Shown here: in pieces, positions 30,401-44,700 of the stretch
Layout of the letters: each line of letters begins with the position of its first letter
Position numbering within the stretch: position 1 is the first letter of the stretch
NCBI GenBank assembly: GCA_949130485.1
Contig: OX422193.1
Coordinates: forward strand, 9,447,373-9,511,372
Length of the DNA: 64,000 nucleotides
Direction: 5' to 3'
Source of the DNA: Agelas oroides
Lineage: Eukaryota > Porifera > Demospongiae > Agelasida > Agelasidae
Translations under genes and position numbers: made by a program
Notes under the pieces: model-generated
What the model was told of the DNA's origin: nothing
Database searches by the model: none
Seen by the model: the letters and a program-made list of their open reading frames with translations, nothing else

Positions 30401-33400
30401 ACATTGCACCCACTCCCTTACATTCCCCTGGCATTCCCCTGCATTCTCTGACACTTTGCACCCACTCCATTACGTTACCCTGGGATTCCGCTGCATTCTC
30501 CCTGCATTCACCTGCATTCCCCTGGCATATTACACCCACTTCCTTACATTCCCCTGGCATTTCCCTACATTCCCATGCATTCACATGGCACTTTGCACCC
30601 ACTCCAATACGTTCCCCTGGCATTCCCCTGCATTTCACTGGCACATTCCACCCAATCCCTTACATTCCCCTGGCATTCTCCTGCATTCCCCTGCATTCAC
30701 ATGGCACTTTGCACTCCAATACATTCCCCTGGCATTCCCCTGCGTTCCCCTGGCACTTTGCACCCACTCCCATACATTCCCCTGGTATTCCCCTGCATTC
30801 CCCTGGATTCCCTTGGCACTTTGCACCCACTCCCTTTCGTTCCCATGGCATTCCACTGCATTCCCCTGGCACTTTGTACCCACTCCCTTTCATTCCCATG
30901 GCATTCCACTGCATTCCCCTGGCACTTTGTACCCACTCCCTTTCATTCCCATGGCATTCCACTGCATTCCCCTGGCCCTTTGTACCCACTTCCATACGTT
31001 CCCCTGGCATCCCCCTGCATTCCCCTGGCACATTGCACCCACTCCCTTACATTCCCCTGGAATTCCCCTGCTTTCCCCTGGCACTTTGCACCCACTCAAT
31101 TACGTTCCCCTGGGATTCCCCTGCATTCCCCTGGCACATTACACCCACTCCCTTACATTCCACTGGCATTCCCCTGCATTTCCCTACATTCACATGGCAC
31201 TTTGCACCCACTCTAATATGTTCCCCTGGCATTCCCCTGCATTCCCCTGGCACATTACGCCCACTCCCTTACATTCCCCTGCATTCATATGGCACTTTGC
31301 TCTCCAATACATTCCCCTGGCATTCCCCTGCATTCCTCTGGCATATTGCACCCACTCCCACACATTCCCCTGGTATTCCCCTGCAATCCCCTGCATTCCA
31401 CTGGCAAATTGCACCCACTCCCTTACATTCCCCAGGCATTCTCCTGCATTCCCCTGGCACTCTGGACCAACTTCCATATGTTCCCCTGGCATTCCCCTGC
31501 ATTCCCCTGGCACATTGCACCCACTTCTTTACATTCCCCTGGCATTCCCCTGCATTCCCCTGCATACCCCTGGCACTTTGCATCCACTCCCTTTCGTTCC
31601 CCTGCATTCCCCTAACACTTTAGACCCACTTCCATAGGTTCCCCTGGCATTCCCTTGCATTCCCTGGCATTGGCCTGCATTCCCCTGCATTCCCCGGGCA
31701 CTTTGCACACCCTCCGATACATTCCCCTGGCATTCCCCTGCATTCTCCTGGCACTGTGCACCCACTGCCATGCGTTCACCTAGTATTCCCCTTCATTCCA
31801 ATGGATTCTTCGGGCATTTTGCACTCAGTCCCATGCATTCCCATGCATTCCCCTCGCACTTTGCACACATACCTATATGTTCCCCTGGCATTCCCCTGGC
31901 ACTTTGGATCAACTTCCATACGTTTACCTGGCATTTCCCTGCATTCCCCTGGGATATTGAACCCTCTCCCTTTCCCCTGGTATTTCCCTGCATTCTACTG
32001 CATTCCCCTGGCACTTTGCACCCACTCTCTTACATTCCCCTGGCATTCCTCTGCATTCCCCTGGCATTCCCTAGCATTCCCCTGGCACTTTGGACCCACT
32101 TCCATACATTCCCCTGGTATTCCCCTGCATTCCCCTGCATTCCACCGACACATTGCACCTACTCCCTTACATTCCCCTGGCATTCTCCATTCCCCTGGCA
32201 CTTTGGACCAACTCCATTACGTCCCCCTGGCATTCTACTGCATTCCCCTGCATTCCCCTGGTACCTTGCACTCACTCCCACACATTCCACTGGCATTCCA
32301 CTGCATTCCCCTGCATTCGCATGGCACTTTGCACCCACTCCAATACGTTCCCCTGGCATTCCCCTGCCCCTGGCACTTTGCACCCACTCCCATACATTCC
32401 CCTGGTATTCTCCTGCATTCCCCTGCATTCCACTGGCACATTGCACCCACTCCCCTACACTCCCCTGGCATTCTCCTGCATTCCTCTGGCACTTTGGACC
32501 AACTCCCATACGTTCCCCTGGCATTCCCCTGGCACATTGCACCCACTCCTTTACATTCCCCTGGCATTCCCCTGCATTGCCTTGCATACCCCCGGCACTT
32601 TGCCACCCACTCCCTTTCGTTCCCCGGGCATTCCCCTGCATTCCCCTGGCACTTTGTACCCACTTCCATACATTTCCCTGGCATTTCCCTGCATTCCCCT
32701 GCCACATCGCATCCACTCCCTTACACTCCCCTGGCATTCCCCTGCATTCCCCTGGCACTTTGCACCCACTCCATTACGTTCCCCTGGGATTCCCCTGTAT
32801 CCCCTGGTATTATTCCCCTGCATTCCCCTGGTACATTACACCCACTTCCTTACATTCCCCTGCCATTCCCCTGCATTCCCCTGCATTCACATGGCACTTT
32901 GCACCCACTCTATTACGTTTCCCTGGCATTCCCCTGCATTCCCCTGGCACATTACACCCACTCCCTTACATTCCCCTGGCATTTCCCTGGATTCACATGG
33001 CACTTTGCACCCACTCCCATACATTCCCCTTGTATTCCCCTGCATTCCACTGGCACATTGCACCCACTCCCTTGCATTCCCCTGGCATTCTCCTGCATTC
33101 CCCTGGCACTCTGGACCAACTTCCATACGTTCCCCTGGCATTCCCCTGCATTCCCCTGGCACATTGAACCCACTTCTTTACATTCCCCTTGCATTCCCCT
33201 GCATTCTCTTGCATACCCCTGGCACTTTGCACCCACCCCATACATTCCCTGGTATTCCCCTGCATTCACCTGCATTCCACTGGCACATTGCACCTACTCC
33301 CTTACATTCCCCTGGCACTTTGGACCAACTTCCATACTTTTCCCTGGCATTTCCCTGTATTTCCATGGCACATTGCACCCACTCCTTTACATTCCCCTGG

Positions 33401-35044
33401 CATTCTCCTGCATTCCCCTGGCACTTTGGACCAACTCCATTACGTTCCCCTGGCAATCTCCTGCATTCCCCTGCATTCCCCTGGTACTTTGCACTCACTC
33501 CCTTACATTACACAGGCATTCCCCTGCATTCCCCTGCATTCGCATGGCACTTTGCACCCACTCCAATACGTTCCCCTGGCATTCCCCTGCCCCTGGCACT
33601 TTGCACCCACTCCCATACATTCCCCTGGTATTCCCCTGCATTTCCCTGAAATCTACTGGCACATTGCACCCACTCCCTTACGTTTCCCTGGCATTCTCCT
33701 GCATTCCCCTGGCACTTTGGACCAACTTCCATACTTTTCCCTGGCATTCCCCTGCATTTCCATGGCATTTTGCACCCACTCCTTTACATTCCCCTGGCAT
33801 TCCCCTGCATTCCCCTGCATACGCATGGCACTTTGCACCCACTCCCTTTCGTTCCCCTGGCATTCCCCTGCATTCCCCTGGCACTTTGTACCCACTTCCA
33901 TACTTTCCCCTGTCATTCCCCTGCATTCCCATTGCACATTGCACCAACTCCATTACGTTCCCCTGGCATTCCCCTGCCCCTGGCACTTTGCACCCACTCC
34001 CATACATTCCCCTGGTATTTCCCTGCATTTCCCTGCAATCCACTGGCACATTGCACCCACTCCCTTACATTTCCCTGGCATTCTCCTCCATTCCCCTGGC
34101 ACTTTGGACCAACTTCCATACGTTTCCCTGGCATTCCCCTGCATTCCCATGGCACATTGCACCCACTCCTTTACATTCCCCTGGCATTCCCCTGCATTCC
34201 CCTGCATACGCCTGGCACTTTGCACCCACTCCCTTTCGTTCCCCTGGCATTCCCCTGCATTCCCCTGGCACTTTGTGCCCACTTCCATACATTCCCCTGG
34301 CACTTTGTACCCACTTCCATACGTTCCCCTGGAATTCCCATGCATTCCCCTGGCACATTACACCCACTCCATTACATACCCCTGGCATTCTCCTGATTTT
34401 CCCAGCATTCACATGGCACTTTGCACCCACTCCAATACATTCCCCTGGTATTCCCCTGCATTCCCCTGCATTCCCCTGGCACCTTGCACACACTCCCATA
34501 CATTCCCCTGGTATTCCCCTGCATTCCCCTGCATTCCACTGGCACATTGCACCTACTCCCTGACATTCACCTGGCATTCTCCTGCATTCCCCTGGCACTT
34601 TGGACCAACTCCATTACGTCCCCCTGGCATTCTCCTGCATTCCCCTGCATTCCCCTGGTACTTTGCACTCACTCCCATTCCACTTGCATTCCCCTGCATT
34701 CCCCTGCATTTGCATGGCACTTTGCACCAACTCCAATAGGTTCCCCTGGCATTCCCCTGCCCCTGGCACTTTGCACCCACTCCCATACATTCCCCTGGTA
34801 TTCCCCTGCATTCCCCTGCATTCTACTGGCACATTGCACCCACTCCCTTACATTCCCCTGGCATTCTCCTGCATTCCCCTGGCACTCTGGACCAACTTCC
34901 ATATGTTCCCCTAGCATTCCCCTGCATTCCCCTGGCGCATTGCACCCACATCTTTACATTCCCCTGCGTTCCCCTGTATACCCCTGGCACTTTGCACCCA
35001 CTCCCTTTCATTCCCCTGGCATTCCCCTGCATTCCCCTGACACT

Positions 35045-35738
35045 TTAGACCCACTTCCATACGTTCCCCTGGCATTCCCTTGCATTCACTGGCATTGGCC
35101 TGCATTCCCCTGCATTCCCCAGGAACTTTGCACACCCTCCGATACATTCCCCTGGCATTCCCCTGCATTCCCCTGCATTCCCCTGGCACTTTGCACCCAC
35201 TCCCATGCGTTCACCTGCTATTCCCCTTCATTCCCCTGCATTCCTCTGGCATTTTGCACTCAGTCCCATGCATTCCCATGCATTCCCCTGGCACTTTGTA
35301 CACATACCTATACATTCCCCTCGCATTCCCCTGGCACGTTGGATCAACTTCCATACGTTTACCTGGCATTCCCCTGCATTCCCCTGACACTTTAGACCCA
35401 CTTCCATACGTTCCCCTGGCATTCCCTTGCATTCACTGGCATTGGCCTGCATTCCCCTGCATTTCCCAGGAACTTTGCACACCCTCCGATACATTCCCCT
35501 GGCATTCCCCTGCATTCCCCTGGCACTTTGCACCCACTCCCATGCGTTCACCTGCTATTCCCCTTCATTCCCCTGCATTCCTCTGGCATTTTGCACTCAG
35601 TCCCATGCATTCCCATGCATTCCCCTGGCACTTTGTACACATACCTATACATTCCCCTCGCATTCCCCTGGCACGTTGGATCAACTTCCATACGTTTACC
35701 TGGCATTCCCCTGCATTCCCCTGGCATATGGAACTCTC
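35045..35738 (+). repeat. 347 bp tandem duplication within the satellite
   Basis: The block starting TTAGACCCACTTCCATACGT at 35,045 recurs at 35,392 with nearly the same irregular spacer series, including ACACATACCTATACATTCCC and GTTGGATCAACTTCC. Confidence 0.85.
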
Positions 35739-38700
35739 TCCCTTTCCCCTGGCATTACCCTGCATTCTCCTGCATTCCCCTGGCACTTTGCACCCACCCC
35801 CTTTCATTCCTCTGGCATTCCCCTGCATTCCCTTGGCACTTTGGAACCACTTCCATATGTTCCCCTGGAATTCTCCTGCATTCCCCTGGCATATTACATC
35901 CACTCCATTACATTCCCCTGGCACTGCACCCACTCCCATACATTCGTCTGGTAGTCCCCTGCATTCCCCTGCTTTCCACTGGCACATTGCACCTACTCCC
36001 TTACATTCCCCAGGCGTTCTCCTGCATTCCCCTGGCACTTTGGACCAACTCCATTACGTCCCGCTGGCATTCTCCTGCATTCCCCTGCCTTCCCCTGGTA
36101 CTTTGCACTCCCTTACATTCCACTGGAATTCCCCTGCATTCCCCTGCATTCGCATGGCACTTTGCACCCACTCCAATACGTTTCCCTGGCATTCCCCTGC
36201 CCCTGGCACTTTACACCCACTTCCATACGTTCCCCTGGCATTTCCCTGCATTCCTGTGGCACATTGCACCCACTTGTTTACATTCACCTGTCATTCCCCT
36301 GCATTTCCCTGAATTCCCCTGGCACTTTGCATCCACTCCCTTTCATTCCTCTGGCATTCCCCTGCATCCCCCTGGCATTCCCCTTCATTCCCCTGGCACT
36401 TTGGACCCACTTCCATACATTCCCCTGGAATTCCCCTGCATTCCCCTGGCACATTGTACCCACTTCCATACATTCCCTTGCATTACCCTGCATTCCCCTG
36501 GCACATTGCACCCACTCCCTTACATTTCCCTGGCTTTCCCTTGCGTTCCTCTCGCACTTTGCACCCACTCCATTACATTCCCCTGGGACTCCCCTGCATT
36601 CTCCCTGCATTCCCCTGCATTCCCCTGGCACATTACACCCACTTCCTTACATTTTCCTGGCATTCCCCTGCATTCACCTGCATTCACATGGCACTTTGCA
36701 CCCACTGCAATACGTACCCCTGGCATTCCCCTGAATTTTACTGGGACATTGCACCCACTCCCTTACATTCTCTTGGCATTCTCCTGCATTCCCCTGCATT
36801 CACATGGCACTTTGCACCCACTCCAATACGTTCCCCTGGTATTCCCCTGCATTTCACTGGCACATTGCACCCACTCCCTTACATTCCCCTTGCATTCTCC
36901 TGCATTCCCCTGCATTCACATGGCACTTTGCACTCACTCCATTACATTCCCCTGACATTCCCCTGCATTCCCCTGGCACTTTGCACCCACTCACATACAT
37001 TCCCCTGGTATTCCCCTGCATTCCCCTGGATTCCCTTGGCACTTTGCACCCACTCCCTTTCGTTCCCCTGGCATTTCCCTGCATTCTCCTGGCACTTTGT
37101 ACCCACTTCCGTACATTCCCCTGGCATTCCCCTGCATTCCCCTGGCACATTGAACCCACTCCCTTACATTCCCCTGGCAATTTGCACCCACACCATTGCG
37201 TTCCCCTGGGATTTCCCTGCATTCCCTGGCACATTACACCCACTCCCTTACATTTCACTGGCATTTCCCTGCATTCCCTGCATTCCCCTGGCACTTTGCA
37301 CCCACTGCCATACATTCCCCTGGTATTCCCCTGCATTCCCCTGCATTCCACCGTCACATTGAACCCACTCCCTTACATTTCCCTAGCATTCTCCTGCATT
37401 CCCCTGGCACTTTGGACCAACTTCCATACGTTTCCCTGGCATTCCCCTGCATTCCCATGGCACATTGCACCCACTCCTTTACATTCCCCTGGCATTCCCC
37501 TGCATTCCCCTGCATACGCCTGGCACTTTGCACCCACTCCCTTTCGTTCCCAGGTATTCCCCTGCACTCCCCTGGCACTTTGTACCCACTTCCATACATT
37601 CCCCTGGCATTCCCCTGCATTCCCCTGGCAAATTGCACCCACTCCATTACTTTCCCCTGGGATTCCCCTGCATTCCCCTGCATTCCCCTGGTACATTACA
37701 CCACTCCCTTACATTCCCCTAGTATTCCCCTGCATTCACATGGCACTTAGCACCCACTCTGTGTTCCCCTGGCATTCCCCTGCATTCCCCTGGCACATTA
37801 CACCCACTCCCTTACATTCCTCCTGGCTTTCCACTACATTTACATGGCACTTTGGACTCACTCCAATCCGTTCCCTTGGCATTCCCCTGCATTTCCCTGG
37901 CACTTTACACCCACTCCCATACATTCCCCTGGTATTCTCCTGCATTCCCCTGCATTCCACTGGCACATTGCACCCACTCCCTTACATTCCCCTGGCATTC
38001 TCCTGCATTCCCTTGGCACTTTGGACCAACTTCCATACGTTTCCCTGGCATTCCCCTGCATTCCCCTGGCACATTGCACCCACTCCTTTATATTCCCATG
38101 GCATTCCCCTTCATTCCCCTGCATACGCCTGGCACTTTGCACCCACTCTCTTTCGTTCCCCTGGCATTCCCCTGCATTCCCCTGGCACTTTGTACCTACT
38201 TCCATACATTCCCCTGGCATTCCCCTGCATTCCCATGGCACATTGCACCCACTCCATTACGTTCCCTTGGGATTCCCCTGCATTCCCCTGGCATTCCCCT
38301 GCATTCCACTGCATCCCCCTGGTACATTACACCCATTGCCTTACATTCCCCTGTTCTGCATTCACATGGCACTTTGCACCCACTCTAATATGTTCCCCTG
38401 GTATTCCCCGGCATTCCCCTGGCACTTTACACCCCCTGTATTCTCCTGCATTCCCCTGCGTTCCCCTGGCACTTTGCCTCCACTCTTGTACGTTCCCCTG
38501 GCATTCCCCTGCATTCCCCTTCATTCCGCTAGCACTTTACACCCACTCCCTTGCATTCCCCTGGTAGTCCCCTGCATTCCCCTGGCACTATACACCCACT
38601 GCCATACGTTCCCCTGGCATTCCCCTGCATTCCCTGCATTCCCCTGGCAGTTTACACTCCCATACGTTTCCCTGGCATTCCCCTGCATTCCCCTGCATTC

Positions 38701-41700
38701 CCCTGCATTCCCCTGCATTCCCCTGGCACTTTGCACCCACTACCGTACGTTCCCCTGCCATTCCCCTGCATTCCCCTGGCAATTTGCATCCTCTCTTGTA
38801 CCTTCCCCTGGCATTCCTGTGCATTCCCTTTCATTCCCCTAGCACTTTACACCTGCCCCCTTACATTCCCCTGGCGCTACACACCCACTCCCACATGTTC
38901 CCCTGGCATTCCCCTGCATTCCCCAGCATTCCCCTGGCACTTTGAACCCACTCCCATACGTTCCACATGCATTTCCCTGTATTCCCCTGCATTCCCCTCC
39001 ATTCCCCTACGTTCCTCTGGCACTTTGCTTCCACTCTCGTACGTTCCCTTCGCATTCCCCTGCATTCCCCTGCATTCCCCTGGCAATTTGCATCCTCTTG
39101 TACATTCCCCTGGCATTCCTTTGCATTCCCCTTCATTCCCCTAGCACTTTACACCCGCCCCCTTACATTTCCCTGGTAGTTCCCTGCATTCACCTGGCGC
39201 TATACACCCACTCCCATATGTTCCTCTGGCATTCCCCTGCATTCCCCTGTATTTCCCTGCCTTCCCCTGTATTCCCCTTGCAGTTTGCACCGACTTTTGT
39301 ACGTTCCCCTGGCATTCCCCTGCATTCCCCAGCATTCCCTTGGCACTTTGCACCCACTCCCATACGTTCCCCTGGCATTCCCCTATATTCTCCTGCATTC
39401 CCCTGCATTCCCCAGCGTTCCCCTGGCACTTTGCCTCCACTCTTGTACATTCCCCTGGCATTCCCCTGCATTCCCTTTCATTCCACTAGCACTTTACACC
39501 CACGCCCTTGCATTCCCCTGGTAGTCCCCTGCATTCCCCTGGCATTATACACCCACTCCCATACGTACCCCTGGCATTCCCCTGCATTCCTTGCATTCCT
39601 CTGGCAGTTTAAACCCACTCCCATACGTTCCCCTGGCATTCCCCTGCATTCCCCAGCATTCCCTGGCACTTTGCACCAACTCCCATACGTTCCACTGGCA
39701 TTTCCCTGTATTCCGCTGTATTCCCCTGCATTCCCCTGCGTTCCTCCGGCACTTTGCCTCCACTCTTGTACGTTCCCCTGGCATTCCCCTGCATTCCCCT
39801 TCATTCGGCTAGCACTTTACACCCACTCCCTTGCATTCCCTTGGTAGTCCCCTGCATTCCCCTGGCACTATACACCCACTCCCATACTTTCCCCTGGCAT
39901 TCCCCTGCATTCCCTGCATTCCCCTGGCTCTTTGCACCCACTCACATAAGTTCCCCTGAGATTTCCCTGTATTCCCCTGGCACTTTGCACCCACTACCAT
40001 ACGTTTCCCTGGCATTCCCCTGCATTCCCCTGTATTCCCCTTGCACTTTACACCCACTCGCGTAGATTCCCCTGTCATTCCCCTGCATTCCCCTGGCACT
40101 TTACTCTCACCTACGTTTCCCTTGCATTCCCCTGCATTCCCCTGCATTCCCCTGTCACTTTACACCCATTACCGTACGTTCCCCTGGCATTCCCCTGCAT
40201 TCCCCTGGCAATTTGCATCCTCTCATACGTTCCCCTGGCATTCCTTTGCATTCCCTTCATTCCCCTAGCACTTTACACCTGCCCCCTTACATTCCCCTGG
40301 TAGTTCCCTGCATTCCCCTGGCACTATACACCCACTCCCATATGTTCCTCTGGCTTTCCCCTACATTCCCTAGCATTCCCCTGGCACTTTGCACCCACTC
40401 CCATACGTTCCCCTGGCATTCCCCTACATTCCCCAGCATTCACCTGGCACTTTGCACCCACTCCCATACGTTTCCCTGGCATTCCCCTGTATTCCCCTGT
40501 ATTCCCTTGCATTCCCCTGCATTCCCCTGCGTTCCCCTGGCACTTTGCCTCCACTCTCGTACATTTCACTGGCATTCCCCTGCATTCCCCTTCTTTCCGC
40601 TAGCTCTTTACACCCACTCCCTTGCAATACCCTGGTAGTCCCCTGCATTCTCCTGGTACTATACACCCACTCCCATATGTTCCCCTGGCATTCCCCTGCA
40701 ATGCCTGCATTCCCCTGGCAGTTTACACCCACTTCCATACGTTCCCCTGGCATTCCCCTGCATTCCCCAGCATTCCCCTGGCACTTTGCACCCTCTCCCG
40801 TACGTTCCCCTGGCATTCCCCTGTATTCCCCCGGCATTCCCCTGTATTCACCTGCATTCCCCTGCATTCCCCTGCGTTCCCCAGCACTTTGCCTCCACTC
40901 GTACATTCCCCTGGCATTCCCCTGCATTCCCCTTCATTCCGCTAGCACTTTACACCCACTCCCGTGCATTCCCCTGGTAGTCCCCTGCATACCCCTGGCA
41001 CTATACACCCACTCCCATACGTTCCACTGGTATTCCCCTGCATTCCCTTCATTCCCCTGGCAGTTTACACCCACTCCCATACGTTCCCCTGGCATTCCCT
41101 GCTTTCCCCAGCATTCCCCTGGCACTTTACAACCACTCCCGTACGTTCCCCTGGTATTCCCCTGTATTTCCCTGGCACTTTGCACCCACTGCCATACGTT
41201 CTCCTGGCATTCCCCTGCATTCCCCTGCATTCCCCTGGCAGTTTGCACCCACTCCCATACGTTCCCCTGGCATTACCCTGCATTCCACAGCATTCCCCTG
41301 GCACTTTCCACTGCCATACGTTCCCTTGGCATTCCCCTGTGTTCCACTGCATTCCCCTACATTCCCCTGCATTCCCTTGCGTTCCCCTAGCACTGCCTAC
41401 ACTCTCGTACGCTCCCCTGGCATTCCCCTGCATTCCCTTTCATTCTGCCAGTACTTTACACCCACTCCCTTGCATTCCCCTGGTAGTCCACTGCCTTTCA
41501 CTGGCACTATACACCCACTCGCATAAATTCCCCTGGCATTCCCCTGCATTCCCTGCATTCCCCTGGCAGTTTACACCCACTCCCGTACGTTTCCCTGGCA
41601 TTCCCCTATATTCCCCTGCATTCCCCTGGCAGTTTACACCCGCTCCCATATGTTCCCCTGGCATTCCCCTACATTCCCCAGCATTCCCCTGGCACTTTGC

Positions 41701-44700
41701 ACCCACTCCCATACGTTCCCCTGGCATTCCCCTGTATTCCACTGTATTCCCCTGCATCCCCCTGCGTTCCCCTGGCACTTTGCCTCCACTCCTGTACGTT
41801 CCCCTGGCATTCCCCTGCATTCCCCTTCATTCCGCTAGGACTTTACACCCACTCCCTTGCAATCCCCTGGTAGTACCCGGCATTCCCCTGGCACTATACA
41901 CCCACTCCAATACGTTCCCCTGGCATTCCCCAGCATTCCCTGCATTCTCCTGGCTGTTTGCACCCACTCCCATACGTTCCCCTGGCATCCCCCTGCATTC
42001 CCCAGCATTCCCCTGGGACTTTGCACCCACTCCCATAAGTTCCACTGGCATTCCCCTGTATTCCCCTGGCACTTTGCACCCACTCCCATACTTTCCCTTG
42101 GCATTGCCTGCATTACCCTGCATTCCGCTGCATTCCCCTGGCACTTTGCACCCACTCCCATACGTTCCCCTGGCATTCCCTTGTAGTCCCCTGTATTCCC
42201 CTTTATTCCCCTGCATTCCCCTGGCACTTTACACTCGCCCCCTTACATTCCCCTGGTATTTCCCTGCATTTCCCTGGCAATTTGCATCCTCTCTCGTACG
42301 TTCCCCTGGCATTCCTTTGCATTCCCCTTCATTCCCGTAGCACTTTACACCCGCCCCCTTACATTCCCCTGATAGTTCCCTGCATTCCCCTGGCACTATA
42401 CACCCACTCCCATATGTTCCCCTGGCAATCCCCTGCATTCCCCTGCGTTCCCATGGCAGTTTGCACCCACTCCCATACTTTCCCCTGGCATTCCCTTGCA
42501 TTCCCCAGCATTCCCCTGGCACTTTGCACCCACTCCCATACGTTCCCCTGGAATTCCCCTGTATTCCCCTGCATTCCCCTGCATTCCCCTTCATTCCGCA
42601 AGCACTTTACACCCACTCCCTTGTATTCCCCTGGTAGTCCCCTGCATTCCCCTCGCACTATACACCCACTCCCATACGTTCCCCTGGCGTTCCCCTGCAT
42701 TCCCCTGCATTCCCCTGGTACTTTGCACCCACTACCGTACGTTCCCCTGGTATTCCCCTGCATTCCCCTGCATTTCCCTGGCAATTTACGTCCTCTCTCG
42801 TACGTTCCCCTGGCATTCCTTTGCATTCCCCTTCCCGTAGCACTTTACACCCGCCCCCTTACATTCTCCTGGTAGTTCCCTGTATTCCCCAGGCACTATA
42901 CACCCACTCACATATGTTCCCCTGGCATTCCCTTGCATTTCCTGCATTACCCTGGCAGTTTACAACCACTCCCATACATTCCCCTGGCATTCCCCTGCAT
43001 TCCCCAGCAATCCCCTGGCACTTTGCACCCACTCCCATACGTTCCCCTGGTATTTCCCTCTATTCCTCTGGATTCCCCTACATTTTCCTGCATTCCCTTG
43101 GGACTTTGCCTCCACTCCCATACGTTCCCCTGGCATTCCCCTGCATTCCCTGCAATTCCCTGGCAGTTTACACCCACTCCCATACGTTCCCTTGGCATTC
43201 CCCTGTATTCCCCAGCATTCACCTGACACTTTGCACCCACTCCTATAAGTTCCCCTGGCATTCCCCTGTATTCCCCTGGCACTTTGCAACCACTACCATA
43301 CATTCCCCTGGCATTCCCCTGCATTCCCCTGTATTCCCCTAGCACTTTACACCCACTCCCGTAGATTCCCCTGTTATTGACATGCATTCCCCTGGCACTT
43401 TACACTCACTGCCATACGTTTCCCTGGCATTCCCCTGCATTCCCGTGCATTCCCCTGCATTCCTCTGGCACTTTGCACCCACTACCGTACGTTCCCCTGA
43501 TATTCCCCTGCATTCCCCTGCGTTCCCCTGGCAATTTACATCCTCTCTCGTACGTTCCCATGGCATTTCTTTGCAATCCCTTCATTCCCCTAGCACTTTA
43601 CACCCGCCCCCTTACATTCCCCTGGTAGTTCCCTGCATTCCCCTGGCGCTATACACCCACTCCCATCTGTTCCCCCGGCATTCCCCTGCATTCCCCTGCA
43701 TTCCCCTGGCAGTTTGCACCCATTCCCATACGTTCCCCTGGCATTCCCCTGCATTCCCCTGGCACTTTGCACCCACTTCTATACGTTTTCCTGGCATTCC
43801 CCTCTAGTCCCCTGCATTCCCCTTCATTCCCCTGGCACTTTGCCTCCACTCTCGTACGTTCCCCTGGCATTCTCCTGCATTCCCCTTCATTCCGCTAGCA
43901 CTTACACCCACTCCCTTGCATTCCCCTGGTAGTCCCCTGCATTCTCCTGGCACTATACACCCACTCCCATTCGTTCCCCTGCATTCCCTGCATTCCCCTG
44001 GCAATTTACACCCATTACCGTACGTTCCCCTGGCATTCCCCTGTATTCCCCTGCATTCCCCTGGCAATTTGCATCCTCTCTCGTACGTTCCCCTGGCATT
44101 CCTTTGCATTCCCCTTCCCGTAGACCTTTACACCCGCCACCTTACATTCTCCTGGTAGTTCCCTGCATTCCCCTGGCACTATACACCCACTCATATCTTC
44201 CGCTGGCATTCCCTTGCATTCCCTGCATTACCCTGGCAGTTTACACCCACTCCCATACATTCCCCTGGCATTCCCCTGCATTCCCCAGCAATCCCTTGGC
44301 ACTTTGCACCCACTCCCATACGTTCCCCTGGTATTTCCCGGTATTCCCTTGGATTACCCTGCATTCCCATGCGTTCCCCTGGCACTTTGCCTCCACTGCA
44401 ATACGTTCCCCTGGCGTTCCCCTGCATTCACTGCAATCCCCTGGCAGTTTACACCCACTCCCATACGTTCCCTTGGCATTCCCCTGTATTCCCCAGCATT
44501 CCCCTGACACTGCACCCACTCTCATAAGTTCCCCTGGCATTCCCCTGTATTTCCCTGGCACTTTGCACCCACTACCATACGTTCCTCTGGCATTCCCCTG
44601 CAACCCCCTGCATTCCCCTGGCAGTTTGCACCCACTCCCATACGTTCCCCTGGCATTACCCTGCATTCCCCAGCATTCCCCTGGCACTTTCCACTGCCAT

